Source: a virus. From it: DNA of 51,728 bases. The DNA lies in IMG/VR virus record IMGVR_UViG_3300042945_002137, positions 1-51,728 of that record; one strand, 5' to 3'. The notes beneath the pieces are model-generated. The model was not told the origin of the DNA, did no database searches, and saw nothing but the letters and a program-made list of their open reading frames with translations. A program made the position numbers and the translations under genes. Of the stretch, positions 17,272 through 24,409 are shown one piece after another. How positions within the stretch are numbered: the stretch's first letter is position 1; each line of letters starts with the position of its first letter.

Positions 17272-17458
17272 GTATCAAGAATTAGTAGCATTAGTAGAAT
17301 CAATGGAAGGCGACTTCGAAAAGTTTTATGACAAAGGTGTAGGCAGTGCTGGCACTCGTGTGCGTAAAGGACTACAAGAATTATCTAAGTTTTGTAAAGA
17401 TGTGCGTAACGATGTAACTGCTGTCAAAAACGAACGTAAAGAATCTAAAACTAAATAA
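17264..17458 (+). CDS. Histone H1-like Hc1-family protein
   Basis: 64 residues after AAGGAGAAAATA. The sequence (LVESMEGDFEKFYDKGVGSA, then GTRVRKGLQELSKF) matches the N-terminal helical unit of the bacterial Hc1/H1-like family, which binds and condenses DNA. The Lys/Ala-rich tail that normally follows is reduced to NERKESKTK. Two tiny Lys/Arg/Ala-rich proteins are encoded directly downstream and look like detached tails. Confidence 0.8.
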   Translation: MSKYQELVALVESMEGDFEKFYDKGVGSAGTRVRKGLQELSKFCKDVRNDVTAVKNERKESKTK

Positions 17459-17474
17459 TTTATAGGAGGCCAAT

Positions 17475-17546
17475 ATGGGTTATAGAGCTAAAACAAAAAC
17501 CAAAGCAGCAGCAAGACGTGTTTTACGTAGAAAAGGAAGAATTTAA
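17475..17546 (+). CDS. Tiny basic protein, 23 residues
   Basis: An ATG 7 bases after the strong Shine-Dalgarno TAGGAGG opens a 23-residue frame in which 11 residues are Lys or Arg (GYRAKTKTKAAARRV and so on). It sits 16 bases after the Hc1-like gene and one base before another basic mini-gene. It resembles the tail of H1-like or protamine-like DNA-binding proteins. DNA condensation is inference. Confidence 0.65.
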   Translation: MGYRAKTKTKAAARRVLRRKGRI

Positions 17547-17547
17547 A

Positions 17548-17631
17548 ATGGCTAAAATACTTAGAGAAAGAGCAGCAAAAACAAAAGCAGCATCAAGAGC
17601 TAAAACTACGAGAAGAAAGAAGAGCAAATAA
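17548..17631 (+). CDS. Tiny basic protein, 27 residues
   Basis: Starts one base after the previous stop, with AAGGAAG upstream. The 27-residue product (AKILRERAAKTKAASRAK, then TTRRKKSK) has 12 Lys or Arg residues and repeats the KTKAA unit of the preceding peptide. Its TAA overlaps the ATG of iscU, so the set is translationally chained. Probably a nucleic-acid binder. Confidence 0.65.
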   Translation: MAKILRERAAKTKAASRAKTTRRKKSK

Positions 17632-18053
17632 TGGCTTATTCGGATCAAGTTGTAGACCACTACGAAAATCCACGTAATGTTGGAAAACTTGATAAAGATG
17701 ATCCAAGCGTGGGCACCGGGTTAGTTGGTGCACCTGCTTGCGGAGATGTACTTCAACTTCAAATCAAGGTAGAGGACAATGTTATCACAGATGCTAAATT
17801 TAAGACATATGGTTGCGGTTCGGCGATCGCATCTTCGTCGCTTGTCACTACGTGGCTTAAGGGAAAGAGTCTGGATGAGGCGAATTCGATTAAGAATACC
17901 CACATTGCGGAAGAACTCGCGTTACCTCCTGTCAAAATCCACTGTTCCATATTGGCGGAAGATGCAATTAAAGCAGCATTAGCAGATTATAAATCAAAAA
18001 ATGATACAGCTAACAGAAATAGCAGCGAAGAAGGTACAGCAACAACTATCTAA
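17631..18053 (+). CDS. iscU: Iron-sulfur cluster scaffold IscU
   Basis: 140 residues. The cluster ligands are C37 and D39 (PACGD), C62 (YGCGSA), and H104 and C105 (KIHCS). The chaperone-recognition motif LPPVK (98-102), which in bacteria is bound by the DnaK-like HscA, is intact. It should assemble [2Fe-2S] clusters using host IscS. The C-terminal tail (about 20 residues) is unlike IscU because it overlaps iscA by 53 bases in another frame. A dnaK gene lies 6.4 kb downstream. Confidence 0.93.
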   Translation: MAYSDQVVDHYENPRNVGKLDKDDPSVGTGLVGAPACGDVLQLQIKVEDNVITDAKFKTYGCGSAIASSSLVTTWLKGKSLDEANSIKNTHIAEELALPPVKIHCSILAEDAIKAALADYKSKNDTANRNSSEEGTATTI

Positions 18054-18327
18054 AAGAGGTCGAGGCCTTGGCATAATGATTGGTGTAAGAACCACCGGTT
18101 GTTCAGGCCTCGCCTATAAATTAGAGTATGTTGATAATCCTCCGGTAACACGTGATTATATGACATACGATAGCAATGGAATAAAAATTTGGGTCAACGG
18201 CCGAGACTTACCATACATTGATGGAATGACTATGGATTGGCGACGTCAAGGTCTCAATGAAGGTTTTGATTTTATTAACAGTAAAGAAAAGGACCGATGC
18301 GGTTGCGGTGAATCATTTAGAATCTGA
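18001..18327 (+). CDS. iscA: Iron-sulfur carrier IscA/HesB family
   Basis: 108 residues with the three conserved cysteines: C34 (GCSGLAYKLEY) and C100/C102 (CGCGESF). A-type carriers pass Fe-S clusters from IscU to targets. The gene begins 53 bases inside iscU. Such genes are known singly in marine phages; the IscU-IscA pairing is less usual. Confidence 0.93.
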   Translation: MIQLTEIAAKKVQQQLSKRGRGLGIMIGVRTTGCSGLAYKLEYVDNPPVTRDYMTYDSNGIKIWVNGRDLPYIDGMTMDWRRQGLNEGFDFINSKEKDRCGCGESFRI

Positions 18328-18329
18328 CT

Positions 18330-18656
18330 ATGTGGACTAGAGAAGATACCAAAAATTGGTTATTTCAAATAGAGCATAGGATAGAAGATTTTGAATATTA
18401 TCTAAAACAAACCGAAAATTGGTGCGAGCTTCATGGCATCATCAACGATGCACAGTTGTTTATGTGCTACACAATGACCATTGTTTGGGTCAGTTATATG
18501 AGAGGCGAAAAACTAACCAAAACAGAAGTATTTGAAATTTTAGGATTCGAACAGCCTGATTTTTCGAACGACTTATATGAATTGGGTATAGAATTTCAAG
18601 ACCTCGATCACGAATCATTGCTATATAAAGTGTGCAAAAATTTCGCTGAAGATTGA
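18330..18656 (+). CDS. Small unknown protein
   Basis: 108 residues starting 2 bases after iscA, probably coupled. It is helical and rich in Trp, Glu and Asp (RIEDFEYYLKQTENWCELHG). Position suggests a link to the Fe-S genes, but no family is recognised. Its stop codon overlaps the -35 box of the next promoter. Confidence 0.65.
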   Translation: MWTREDTKNWLFQIEHRIEDFEYYLKQTENWCELHGIINDAQLFMCYTMTIVWVSYMRGEKLTKTEVFEILGFEQPDFSNDLYELGIEFQDLDHESLLYKVCKNFAED

Positions 18657-18681
18657 CATTTACCAAAATTTGTAATATAAT
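18653..18681 (+). promoter_or_regulatory. Consensus sigma70-type promoter
   Basis: TTGACA (18653-18658), 17 bases, TATAAT (18676-18681). The predicted transcript starts near 18688, just before the AGGAGA ribosome site of the next gene. Confidence 0.88.
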
Positions 18682-18716
18682 ACATGTTTTAACACTTCAG
18701 GAGACATATTTTGACT

Positions 18717-19100
18717 ATGCATTTGGAAGGCCCGTGGCTATCAACTACAGGCAAGCGAAAAGGCAAACAGAAATTTAGAAATTCCGAAGAGGCACAAAAG
18801 GCAAGACAATTGGACGAAGATTGGAAAGAATTACAGAAAAAATGGGGCTTTGAAGCTGAACAGAAGCGTAAAAAACGTGCGATGTCAGCAAGTACTTACG
18901 TAGCACCGAAACCGTTTCATAGAGGTGCAGATCAGCCCAAAATCCCAAGTTTACCATTTACTGGTGGTGCTTGTACTAAGCCTGAACAAAAGGTTTATAC
19001 AGGTACAAAAGTAAAAGGAATCGGTACTATGCACAAGTCTAATGCAGTTCCTATCTTCAGTGATGAAGAAGCAGTTGACATTAGCAAAATGCGTAGATAA
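18717..19100 (+). CDS. Conserved phage protein of unknown function
   Basis: 127 residues from ATG 18717; a TTG two codons earlier (18711) is better spaced from AGGAGA (6 versus 12 bases), so the start is undecided. It is basic, with a helical Glu/Lys middle and an ordered C-terminal part (VYTGTKVKGIGTMHKSNAVP, then IFSDEEAVDI) that I recall as conserved in many tailed phages. Its own consensus promoter suggests strong or early expression. Function unknown. Confidence 0.72.
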   Translation: MHLEGPWLSTTGKRKGKQKFRNSEEAQKARQLDEDWKELQKKWGFEAEQKRKKRAMSASTYVAPKPFHRGADQPKIPSLPFTGGACTKPEQKVYTGTKVKGIGTMHKSNAVPIFSDEEAVDISKMRR

Positions 19101-19149
19101 TTCATTTTCAATCGAGATAATTAATTAACGGTTTGAAAAAAGAGAACTT

Positions 19150-19209
19150 ATGGCCCTCGGATTTCAGCCCACAGCAGTTTTTAATATTTTTTGGACGGCT
19201 GGTGTGTAG
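19150..19209 (+). CDS. Possible 19-residue hydrophobic peptide
   Basis: A short frame (ALGFQPTAVFNIFWTAGV after Met) ends inside the hairpin upstream of the endolysin gene. The ribosome site is weak (AGAGAACTT). It could be a leader peptide; the evidence is thin. Confidence 0.25.
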   Translation: MALGFQPTAVFNIFWTAGV

Positions 19210-19218
19210 CGATACACA
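19203..19218 (+). promoter_or_regulatory. GNRA-capped leader hairpin before endolysin
   Basis: TGTGTA (19203-19208) pairs with TACACA (19213-19218) across a GCGA tetraloop, a stable GNRA loop. It lies 10 bases upstream of the Shine-Dalgarno TAGGAGG, so it may shape translation or stabilise the 5' end. Confidence 0.55.
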
Positions 19219-19241
19219 TTAACTAATAGGAGGATTTAACT

Positions 19242-19817
19242 ATGGAAAAATATCTAAGAATTGGTATGCTCGTGCTGGGCGTATTCTTAGTAGGATCAGC
19301 AATACAGGCTATTACCAAAAATCGTATAGCCTACTATAAACAAGTCGAAATAGCTACTCAAGCAAAAATTGAAGCTAAAAATCGAGAACTTGTTGCTCTA
19401 AAAGATAGAGAGCGTCAATTAGAATGTTTGGCAAGAAATGTTTATTTCGAATCTGGATCAGAAAGTTTCGAAGGAAAAGTGGCAGTAGCCCAGGTTACTT
19501 TGAATAGATCAAAGCATCCTAACTTCCCAAATGATATTTGCCAAGTAGTCTACCAAAAAACATATTTTGACAAGTATGTTGTTTGCCAATTTAGTTGGTA
19601 CTGCGAGAATGGTGGCAGACCAAAAATTAAGCATCCTGAGTTGTACAAAGAAAGTTATGAAGTTGCTAAAAAAGTTCTTTTGGAAAACTTCCGCTTATCT
19701 TCAATGAAAGATGCTATGTACTTTCATGCCGTTTATGTTAACCCAAATTGGGGTAAGGAACGGATTGGTGTAATCGGTAATCATGTTTTTTATAGGGATC
19801 GAAATGTCAAGAGTTAA
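19242..19817 (+). CDS. Endolysin, SleB-type cell-wall hydrolase with signal anchor
   Basis: 191 residues. An N-terminal membrane segment (RIGMLVLGVFLVGSAIQAI, about 6-25) and a coiled linker precede a cell-wall-hydrolase domain of the SleB family (CLARNVYFESGSESFEGKVA; NRSKHPNFPNDICQVVYQK; CQFSWYCENG; HVFYR). E in ARNVYFES is the likely catalytic acid. It should cleave peptidoglycan at lysis, tethered in the inner membrane. It overlaps the holin-like gene by 14 bases. Confidence 0.87.
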   Translation: MEKYLRIGMLVLGVFLVGSAIQAITKNRIAYYKQVEIATQAKIEAKNRELVALKDRERQLECLARNVYFESGSESFEGKVAVAQVTLNRSKHPNFPNDICQVVYQKTYFDKYVVCQFSWYCENGGRPKIKHPELYKESYEVAKKVLLENFRLSSMKDAMYFHAVYVNPNWGKERIGVIGNHVFYRDRNVKS

Positions 19818-20115
19818 TAGATGGATCGAACACACTAAATTTGTGTTTACTAAACGAATTGGTGTAATTAGTTCAGAAACTATGGCTTGGTTGGCCAATA
19901 TCATGTTACATGCTGCAACTATTCCTAGTTTGTTAGCAGTTAGCATGAGTCTTACAGATAAACTACCTAGTGTAGATTTGGTTTTACTTACTTGGGGTGC
20001 ATTGACTTTGCTATTTGCCAAGGCAGTGATTATCAAAGATATGCTCAATGTTGCAACAATTGGTTTTGGATTTATCATTCAAAGTGTATTAATGATGTTG
20101 ATTTTCTTTAAATAA
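19804..20115 (+). CDS. Holin-like small membrane protein
   Basis: From ATG 19804 (after AGGGATCGAA) the product has 103 residues. Three hydrophobic segments (about 30-52, 58-80 and 84-103) fit a class I holin. Position directly after the endolysin supports this. The frame is open upstream to 19783, but that start has no ribosome site. A terminator follows. Confidence 0.7.
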   Translation: MSRVNRWIEHTKFVFTKRIGVISSETMAWLANIMLHAATIPSLLAVSMSLTDKLPSVDLVLLTWGALTLLFAKAVIIKDMLNVATIGFGFIIQSVLMMLIFFK

Positions 20116-20125
20116 CCAAAAGTTG

Positions 20126-20154
20126 TTGACATTTGAAACCTTCTATAGTATTAT
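20126..20154 (+). promoter_or_regulatory. Sigma70-type promoter inside a terminator
   Basis: TTGACA (20126-20131), 17 bases, TATTAT (20149-20154). The -10 begins in the hairpin's left arm and runs into its loop. Transcription should start near 20161, inside the right arm, so new transcripts cannot form the terminator. Confidence 0.85.
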
Positions 20155-20181
20155 ATGTACTGTAGAAGGTTTTTTATTTTT
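20136..20181 (+). terminator. Rho-independent terminator of the lysis operon
   Basis: The left arm 20136-20150 pairs with the right arm 20158-20172 (15 pairs, one G-U) across the loop TTATATG, followed by a T-rich tract to 20181. It is physically interlocked with the promoter at 20126. Confidence 0.88.
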
Positions 20182-20200
20182 AACACACAGAAAGGCACAT

Positions 20201-20797
20201 ATGAAAAAGGCATTTGTAGTTACTACTGTAGCACTTACCCTTACCGCTTGTTCAAGCATGAGTACTCTTCAAACCGAAAATGTTGAAAAGAAACAAGTAC
20301 CCACTTGGTATCTAGAACATGCCGATACTGGAACTGAATCTAAAGGATTAAAGTTTTGGGATCGAGAAGGCATGTTTTATGCAGTAGCAGAAGATGTTAG
20401 TCCAAGTATGGAAATGGCATTGAAAAAAGCTACGCTGAAAGCAAAGGCCAAAATTGTAGACCGAGTCAACGGTGAAATGAACAACCGCACAACTTTGGTA
20501 TATGGTGAATCTGGTTCTCCAGATGCTCCTATTGGTCGTGCCGAATCACAAGATGTTATTGTTAACCTTATTGCAGAAAGTGTTCTTAGAACTTATGGTC
20601 TAGAAAAGAAGATGGTAATTTGGAATCCAGAACTAAGAAACTATCGTGCTTTTGTACTAATGAAAATTAGTAAAAAAGATGTAGAAACTATGGCAGCACA
20701 ATATGATCAAAGCAAACAGGTCAAACTACAGAATCGAGTAGCAGGCAAAACTGTAGACGAAACTGCTAGAGAAGTTCTTGAACAAGCGAGAAAATAA
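20201..20797 (+). CDS. LPP20-family lipoprotein
   Basis: 198 residues from ATG 20201 after AAAGGCACAT. Signal peptide MKKAFVVTTVALTLTAC with the lipobox LTAC, lipid-modified Cys at 17. The mature part (VPTWYLEHAD, then FYAVAEDVSPSMEMALKKAT and LKAKAKI) matches LPP20-like outer-membrane lipoproteins. Role unknown; it begins a three-gene envelope operon (lipoprotein, small lipoprotein, surface-antigen-like protein), possibly superinfection exclusion or envelope remodelling. It overlaps the next ATG by one base. Confidence 0.8.
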   Translation: MKKAFVVTTVALTLTACSSMSTLQTENVEKKQVPTWYLEHADTGTESKGLKFWDREGMFYAVAEDVSPSMEMALKKATLKAKAKIVDRVNGEMNNRTTLVYGESGSPDAPIGRAESQDVIVNLIAESVLRTYGLEKKMVIWNPELRNYRAFVLMKISKKDVETMAAQYDQSKQVKLQNRVAGKTVDETAREVLEQARK

Positions 20798-21138
20798 TGG
20801 TACGCTATCTTGTTCTAGTATGTAGTGTGAGTCTCGCGGCTTGCACTACATATTCTCCACGTGCTCAATCTGAACAATACTGCGACCTTAAATCGGAAAC
20901 AGTGGTCATTAAAGGTAAACACGGACAAGTTCAGGATGAGAGAACTATCGAGGTTATGAAGTGTAATGATAATCAGGTAGACAGATTGTTTCATGCACAA
21001 AGTGGTATGGCACAAAATTGTGGCGAATACAAATATTTTATGACACTTAATAATCGACCAGTAGAACGGAGAGGATATGCCTGCAAAAAATTTGATGGTA
21101 CTTACGAAATTGTGCCTCATCCTAGTATGTACCAATAG
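20797..21138 (+). CDS. Small lipoprotein
   Basis: 113 residues. Signal MVRYLVLVCSVSLAAC gives a lipobox LAAC with Cys 16. Four further cysteines in the mature part (YCDLK, MKCND, NCGEY, YACKK) suggest two periplasmic disulfides. No family recognised. The next gene starts 62 bases before this one ends, in another frame. Confidence 0.75.
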   Translation: MVRYLVLVCSVSLAACTTYSPRAQSEQYCDLKSETVVIKGKHGQVQDERTIEVMKCNDNQVDRLFHAQSGMAQNCGEYKYFMTLNNRPVERRGYACKKFDGTYEIVPHPSMYQ

Positions 21139-21502
21139 TTTTGCTCAAAGTTGGGAAACACCAGTTTACGAAAATTGGCAACGTTCTGACAATCTTCCTG
21201 GATTTTTCTTTAACATTACTAAATGGTTTTCAAAAAGATTAAAACCTGAAGATGCAGCAATGCATACTCAAAGTGTATATCATGCATTGAACAATCTAGA
21301 AAATGGTGAACTGGTCGAATGGTTTAATCATAGAACAGATGCACAGGGCAAAACTAGAATCGTTTACACTTATCCAGGTAGTGGCAACATTTGCCGCAGA
21401 GTACATAGTTGGGTAAGGTTCGGTGCAGACGAAAAAAGTTTTCAAGATACTGCCTGTTATAATAATACAACAAATAGTTGGAATTTTATCGATAAATATT
21501 GA
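21077..21502 (+). CDS. Secreted surface-antigen-like protein
   Basis: 141 residues. ATG 21077 has the good ribosome site GGAGAGGAT; ATG 21095 would give a cleaner signal peptide (MVLTKLCLILVCTNSFAQ) but no ribosome site. The mature part (WFNHRTDAQGKTRIVYTYP, then ICRRVHSW and TACYNN) resembles the 17-kDa surface-antigen type domain of proteobacteria (W-N-x2-T/S-G ... C-R ... G-x-A-C). Export to the periplasm or outer membrane is likely. Confidence 0.65.
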   Translation: MPAKNLMVLTKLCLILVCTNSFAQSWETPVYENWQRSDNLPGFFFNITKWFSKRLKPEDAAMHTQSVYHALNNLENGELVEWFNHRTDAQGKTRIVYTYPGSGNICRRVHSWVRFGADEKSFQDTACYNNTTNSWNFIDKY

Positions 21503-21504
21503 CT

Positions 21505-23085
21505 ATGAAAATTACATTTGCCGATAAAGGTATAGCATGGCTTGCCTTATTAAGCGGCCTTTCCATTTCTGCTGTTGCAGTTTACTATTCAGTCGCAGGA
21601 CTGATTAGTATTTTCGCCGCCGCGGCGATTCCTATTGCTATTATGGGAATAGTGCTTGAACTCAGCAAATTAGTAGCCACTGTTTGGTTAAAACAAAACT
21701 GGTTCATTGCACCAAGATTAATTAAGGCATATCTATTAATTGCAGTTACCATTTTAATGGTAATTACATCCATGGGTATCTTTGGTTATTTGTCCAAGGC
21801 CCATTTAGATCAAGCAGTACCTACAGGCGATGTTGTTGCCAAAGTCGCATTAATAGATGAAAAGATTAAAACAGAACGTGATAACATTGATGTTGCTAAA
21901 AAAGCACTACTGCAAATGGATGCACAGGTCGATGCTAGACTAAGTCGCAGTGACGATGAACGTGGTGCAGAACGTGCAGTACAAATTCGTAAAGCACAGG
22001 CCAAAGAACGTGCCAGCTTACAAGCAGATATTGCAAAGAGTCAAAAAGCTATTGCAGCATTAAACGTTGAACGTGCTCCAATCGCTAGCGAGTTACGCAA
22101 AGTAGAAGCCGAAGTAGGCCCGATTAAATATATTGCGGCTTTACTTTATGGTGATAATCCGGATCAAAATGTTTTAGAACGTGCTGTACGTTGGGTAATA
22201 ATTTTAATTGTTATCATTTTTGATCCACTGGCAGTTGTGATGTTATTAGCTAGTCAGTATAGTTTCCAATACTTTAGACGAGTCAAGGAGGAAGAAGATG
22301 CTGCTGCCGATATTATTACCGCACCTGATAGTGTACCTGTGGGTGGACCTGTGGTTGGAAATGAACCCGTGGTTGAACAACCTATCGAACAACCCGTCGA
22401 AGAATCCGCAGAGCCAATAGTTGAATCTCAACGTGTAGAATATACAAGTCCTGGTCCTTGTCCACATTGTGGCAAGCATTTAATTGTCGCTCCTGGTATT
22501 GATACATTCTGTCCTGATAAAGAATGTGAATATAATAAATCAGGCAATCCAGAAGTTGATGCTTTCTTCGCTCATTTAAGAGAAACGGCCAAAGAAATAG
22601 ACGAAGGCAAATATGAAGCCGATGATGGTCCATTGACTGATGAGCAAATTGCTCAATTACGTGAACAAGCCGAAGAAGATCTTCCTAAAGGCGATATAGT
22701 TAAAACTGATAACTTGTTCGAAGAGAATCAAGAACCATATCCTTTCCCTATGCAACGTCCTATAGAAGGAGATGCTAAGTTAGAACAGGACATTATTAAT
22801 AGTATGCCTGTTTTAGAAAATGAAGAAACTTGGACTCAAAGAGTTATAGATGAGCAGGATGATCCCGAAGACACAGATGCAAAACGTCAATGGAAATTAG
22901 AAAATCCTAATGACACAATTAAAAGACAACGAGCATTATATGAAAAAGGTTTAATTGATCATCTTCCTTGGGAAACCATAGAAAAATTTGACGAAGAAAA
23001 AACTGCTGATAAAATAACATATGTTCAGAACCAAGAACAGAATCAAGAATCAATTTGGCAGCAAATTAAGAAAAATCAAAGCTAA
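21505..23085 (+). CDS. Membrane coiled-coil protein with zinc-ribbon-like segment
   Basis: 527 residues from ATG 21505. Three to four membrane segments lie at about 10-100 (including IAWLALLSGLSISAVAVYYS) and near 235-255 (WVIILIVIIFDPLAVVMLLA), separated by a long coiled coil (about 110-215). The cytoplasmic tail has CPHCGK and CPDKEC, a zinc-ribbon-like pair of knuckles, then acidic disordered sequence. I recall similar proteins in marine myoviruses; function unknown. TAAATA ends 6 bases before the ATG; no Shine-Dalgarno. Confidence 0.72.
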   Translation: MKITFADKGIAWLALLSGLSISAVAVYYSVAGLISIFAAAAIPIAIMGIVLELSKLVATVWLKQNWFIAPRLIKAYLLIAVTILMVITSMGIFGYLSKAHLDQAVPTGDVVAKVALIDEKIKTERDNIDVAKKALLQMDAQVDARLSRSDDERGAERAVQIRKAQAKERASLQADIAKSQKAIAALNVERAPIASELRKVEAEVGPIKYIAALLYGDNPDQNVLERAVRWVIILIVIIFDPLAVVMLLASQYSFQYFRRVKEEEDAAADIITAPDSVPVGGPVVGNEPVVEQPIEQPVEESAEPIVESQRVEYTSPGPCPHCGKHLIVAPGIDTFCPDKECEYNKSGNPEVDAFFAHLRETAKEIDEGKYEADDGPLTDEQIAQLREQAEEDLPKGDIVKTDNLFEENQEPYPFPMQRPIEGDAKLEQDIINSMPVLENEETWTQRVIDEQDDPEDTDAKRQWKLENPNDTIKRQRALYEKGLIDHLPWETIEKFDEEKTADKITYVQNQEQNQESIWQQIKKNQS

Positions 23086-23092
23086 GTAAAAG

Positions 23093-23494
23093 ATGCATAT
23101 TGGAAAAATTAATTTAATCACAGCACCTGACAGATTATATAATTCGAATATTTCGTACCTTTTGGTGAAACCTAGTGCCAAACTGAAAATTCAATTTCAG
23201 CATAATCTAAAACAAATAGATGACGATGTTAATGTTTACATTTTTGATGATACAGAAACTGACATCGATTGGCTGTTAAGTGTAGGCAAGATTGCAGATT
23301 TCATTATTGTAGATATAGATAATTGTGATTATCAAACAAAATTGTTTATATCGCTTTTGCTGATTCAACCAAATTCTTACTACCTAACTAGTGACGAATC
23401 TACTCCTTGGTCTTTAATAAGTAGGAATAGGATTTTTAATTTGGACTGGGTATTAGAAGTTTTAAATGGAGATGACGAGGAAGACGATGCCTAA
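23093..23494 (+). CDS. Unknown protein upstream of bS21
   Basis: 133 residues, alternating beta strands and acidic loops (VYIFDDTETDIDWLLSVGKI; FIIVDIDNCD), giving a Rossmann-like impression. It ends in an acidic tail (GDDEEDDA) that overlaps the bS21 start by 8 bases. Function unknown. Confidence 0.65.
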   Translation: MHIGKINLITAPDRLYNSNISYLLVKPSAKLKIQFQHNLKQIDDDVNVYIFDDTETDIDWLLSVGKIADFIIVDIDNCDYQTKLFISLLLIQPNSYYLTSDESTPWSLISRNRIFNLDWVLEVLNGDDEEDDA

Positions 23495-23711
23495 AAAAGG
23501 AACTACAGTAATCCTTAGAGATGGAGACGATGTAAACAAGGCTCTAAGAAAATTAAAAAACAAAGTCGAAGAAGGCGGAGCATTAAAAGCTCTTCAAAAG
23601 AAAGAACATTACGAAAAACCCACAACTGCTCGAAAGCGTAAAAAAGCTGCTGGCAGAGCACGTTTCTTAAAGAAATTAGAAAAAGAACAATTACCAAAAA
23701 AGTTGTTTTAA
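23487..23711 (+). CDS. rpsU: Ribosomal protein bS21 homologue
   Basis: 74 residues from ATG 23487 (AGGAAG upstream). VILRDGDDVNKALRKLKNKV, then HYEKPTTARKRKKAAGRARF, is the bS21 signature. Phage bS21 copies are known from marine phages and can exchange into host 30S ribosomes, where S21 sits by the Shine-Dalgarno helix. That is notable because many genes in this window lack a Shine-Dalgarno. Confidence 0.9.
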   Translation: MPKKGTTVILRDGDDVNKALRKLKNKVEEGGALKALQKKEHYEKPTTARKRKKAAGRARFLKKLEKEQLPKKLF

Positions 23712-23750
23712 TTAACAAAATCTAGTACAATAAAATTTTAGAAAGAATTT

Positions 23751-24332
23751 ATGCTATCTGATATAATGATAGATTTGGAGACCTTGTCTACTTCAACAAA
23801 TGCATCGATATTAACTATCGGTGCTGTAAAATTTGATCCGTTCAACAACGATATCGATAATTCTACTTGCGAGAAGTTTTATCTAAAAGTAGACTTAGAT
23901 AGTTGTGATGCACTAGGCTTAGATGTAAGCGAAGATACATTAGAATGGTGGAGTAAACAAAGTAAAGAAGCACAGGAAGAAGCTTTCAGTACAGACAATC
24001 GAATTCATATAAGAGAAGCATTTAATCAATTGTATAAATTTTGTTGGGGAGCCAAGCGTGTTTGGAGTCATGGTGCCGCTTTTGACATTGTTATTTGCGA
24101 AAACGTTTTTAGAAAACTTAATAAGGCAGTCCCTTGGAACTTCTGGGAAGTTAGGGATACTAGGACGCTTTTTGATTTAGGGATTGACCCTCAAAGACCT
24201 CCAGTGCTTAAACACCATGCTTTAGAAGATGCTTGGAATCAAGCAGTAGGCGTACAAAATGTATTTCAAAGGTTACGCAGCAGCACACAATTTAATGGAA
24301 AACTGATTCAGCCCTTGGCTAATCAGAGATAA
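23751..24332 (+). CDS. DEDD-family 3'-5' exonuclease
   Basis: 193 residues. Exonuclease motifs: MIDLETLST (Exo I, D and E), SHGAAFDIVICEN (Exo II, D), HHALEDAWNQA (Exo III, H and D). The size and the WEVRDTRTLFDLG segment resemble the Rv2179c/RNase-T-like clade. It acts on RNA or DNA 3' ends; substrate undetermined. Weak ribosome site AGAAAG. Confidence 0.85.
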   Translation: MLSDIMIDLETLSTSTNASILTIGAVKFDPFNNDIDNSTCEKFYLKVDLDSCDALGLDVSEDTLEWWSKQSKEAQEEAFSTDNRIHIREAFNQLYKFCWGAKRVWSHGAAFDIVICENVFRKLNKAVPWNFWEVRDTRTLFDLGIDPQRPPVLKHHALEDAWNQAVGVQNVFQRLRSSTQFNGKLIQPLANQR

Positions 24333-24338
24333 ATAAAA

Positions 24339-24405
24339 TTGTATATCGCCATACGGGTTATACAAAGGACATGAGTCCAAACAATCTTGCTTAATTAAGG
24401 AGAAA
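24339..24405 (+). promoter_or_regulatory. dnaK leader with two hairpins and shared chaperone box
   Basis: TTGTATA (24339-24345) pairs with TATACAA (24359-24365); GGAC-ATGA-GTCC follows (24367-24378). Then ATCTTGCTTAATT and AAGGAGAAA precede the ATG, almost identical to the leader of hsp20. A TAAATA box lies at 24332. Confidence 0.6.
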
Positions 24406-24409
24406 ATGT

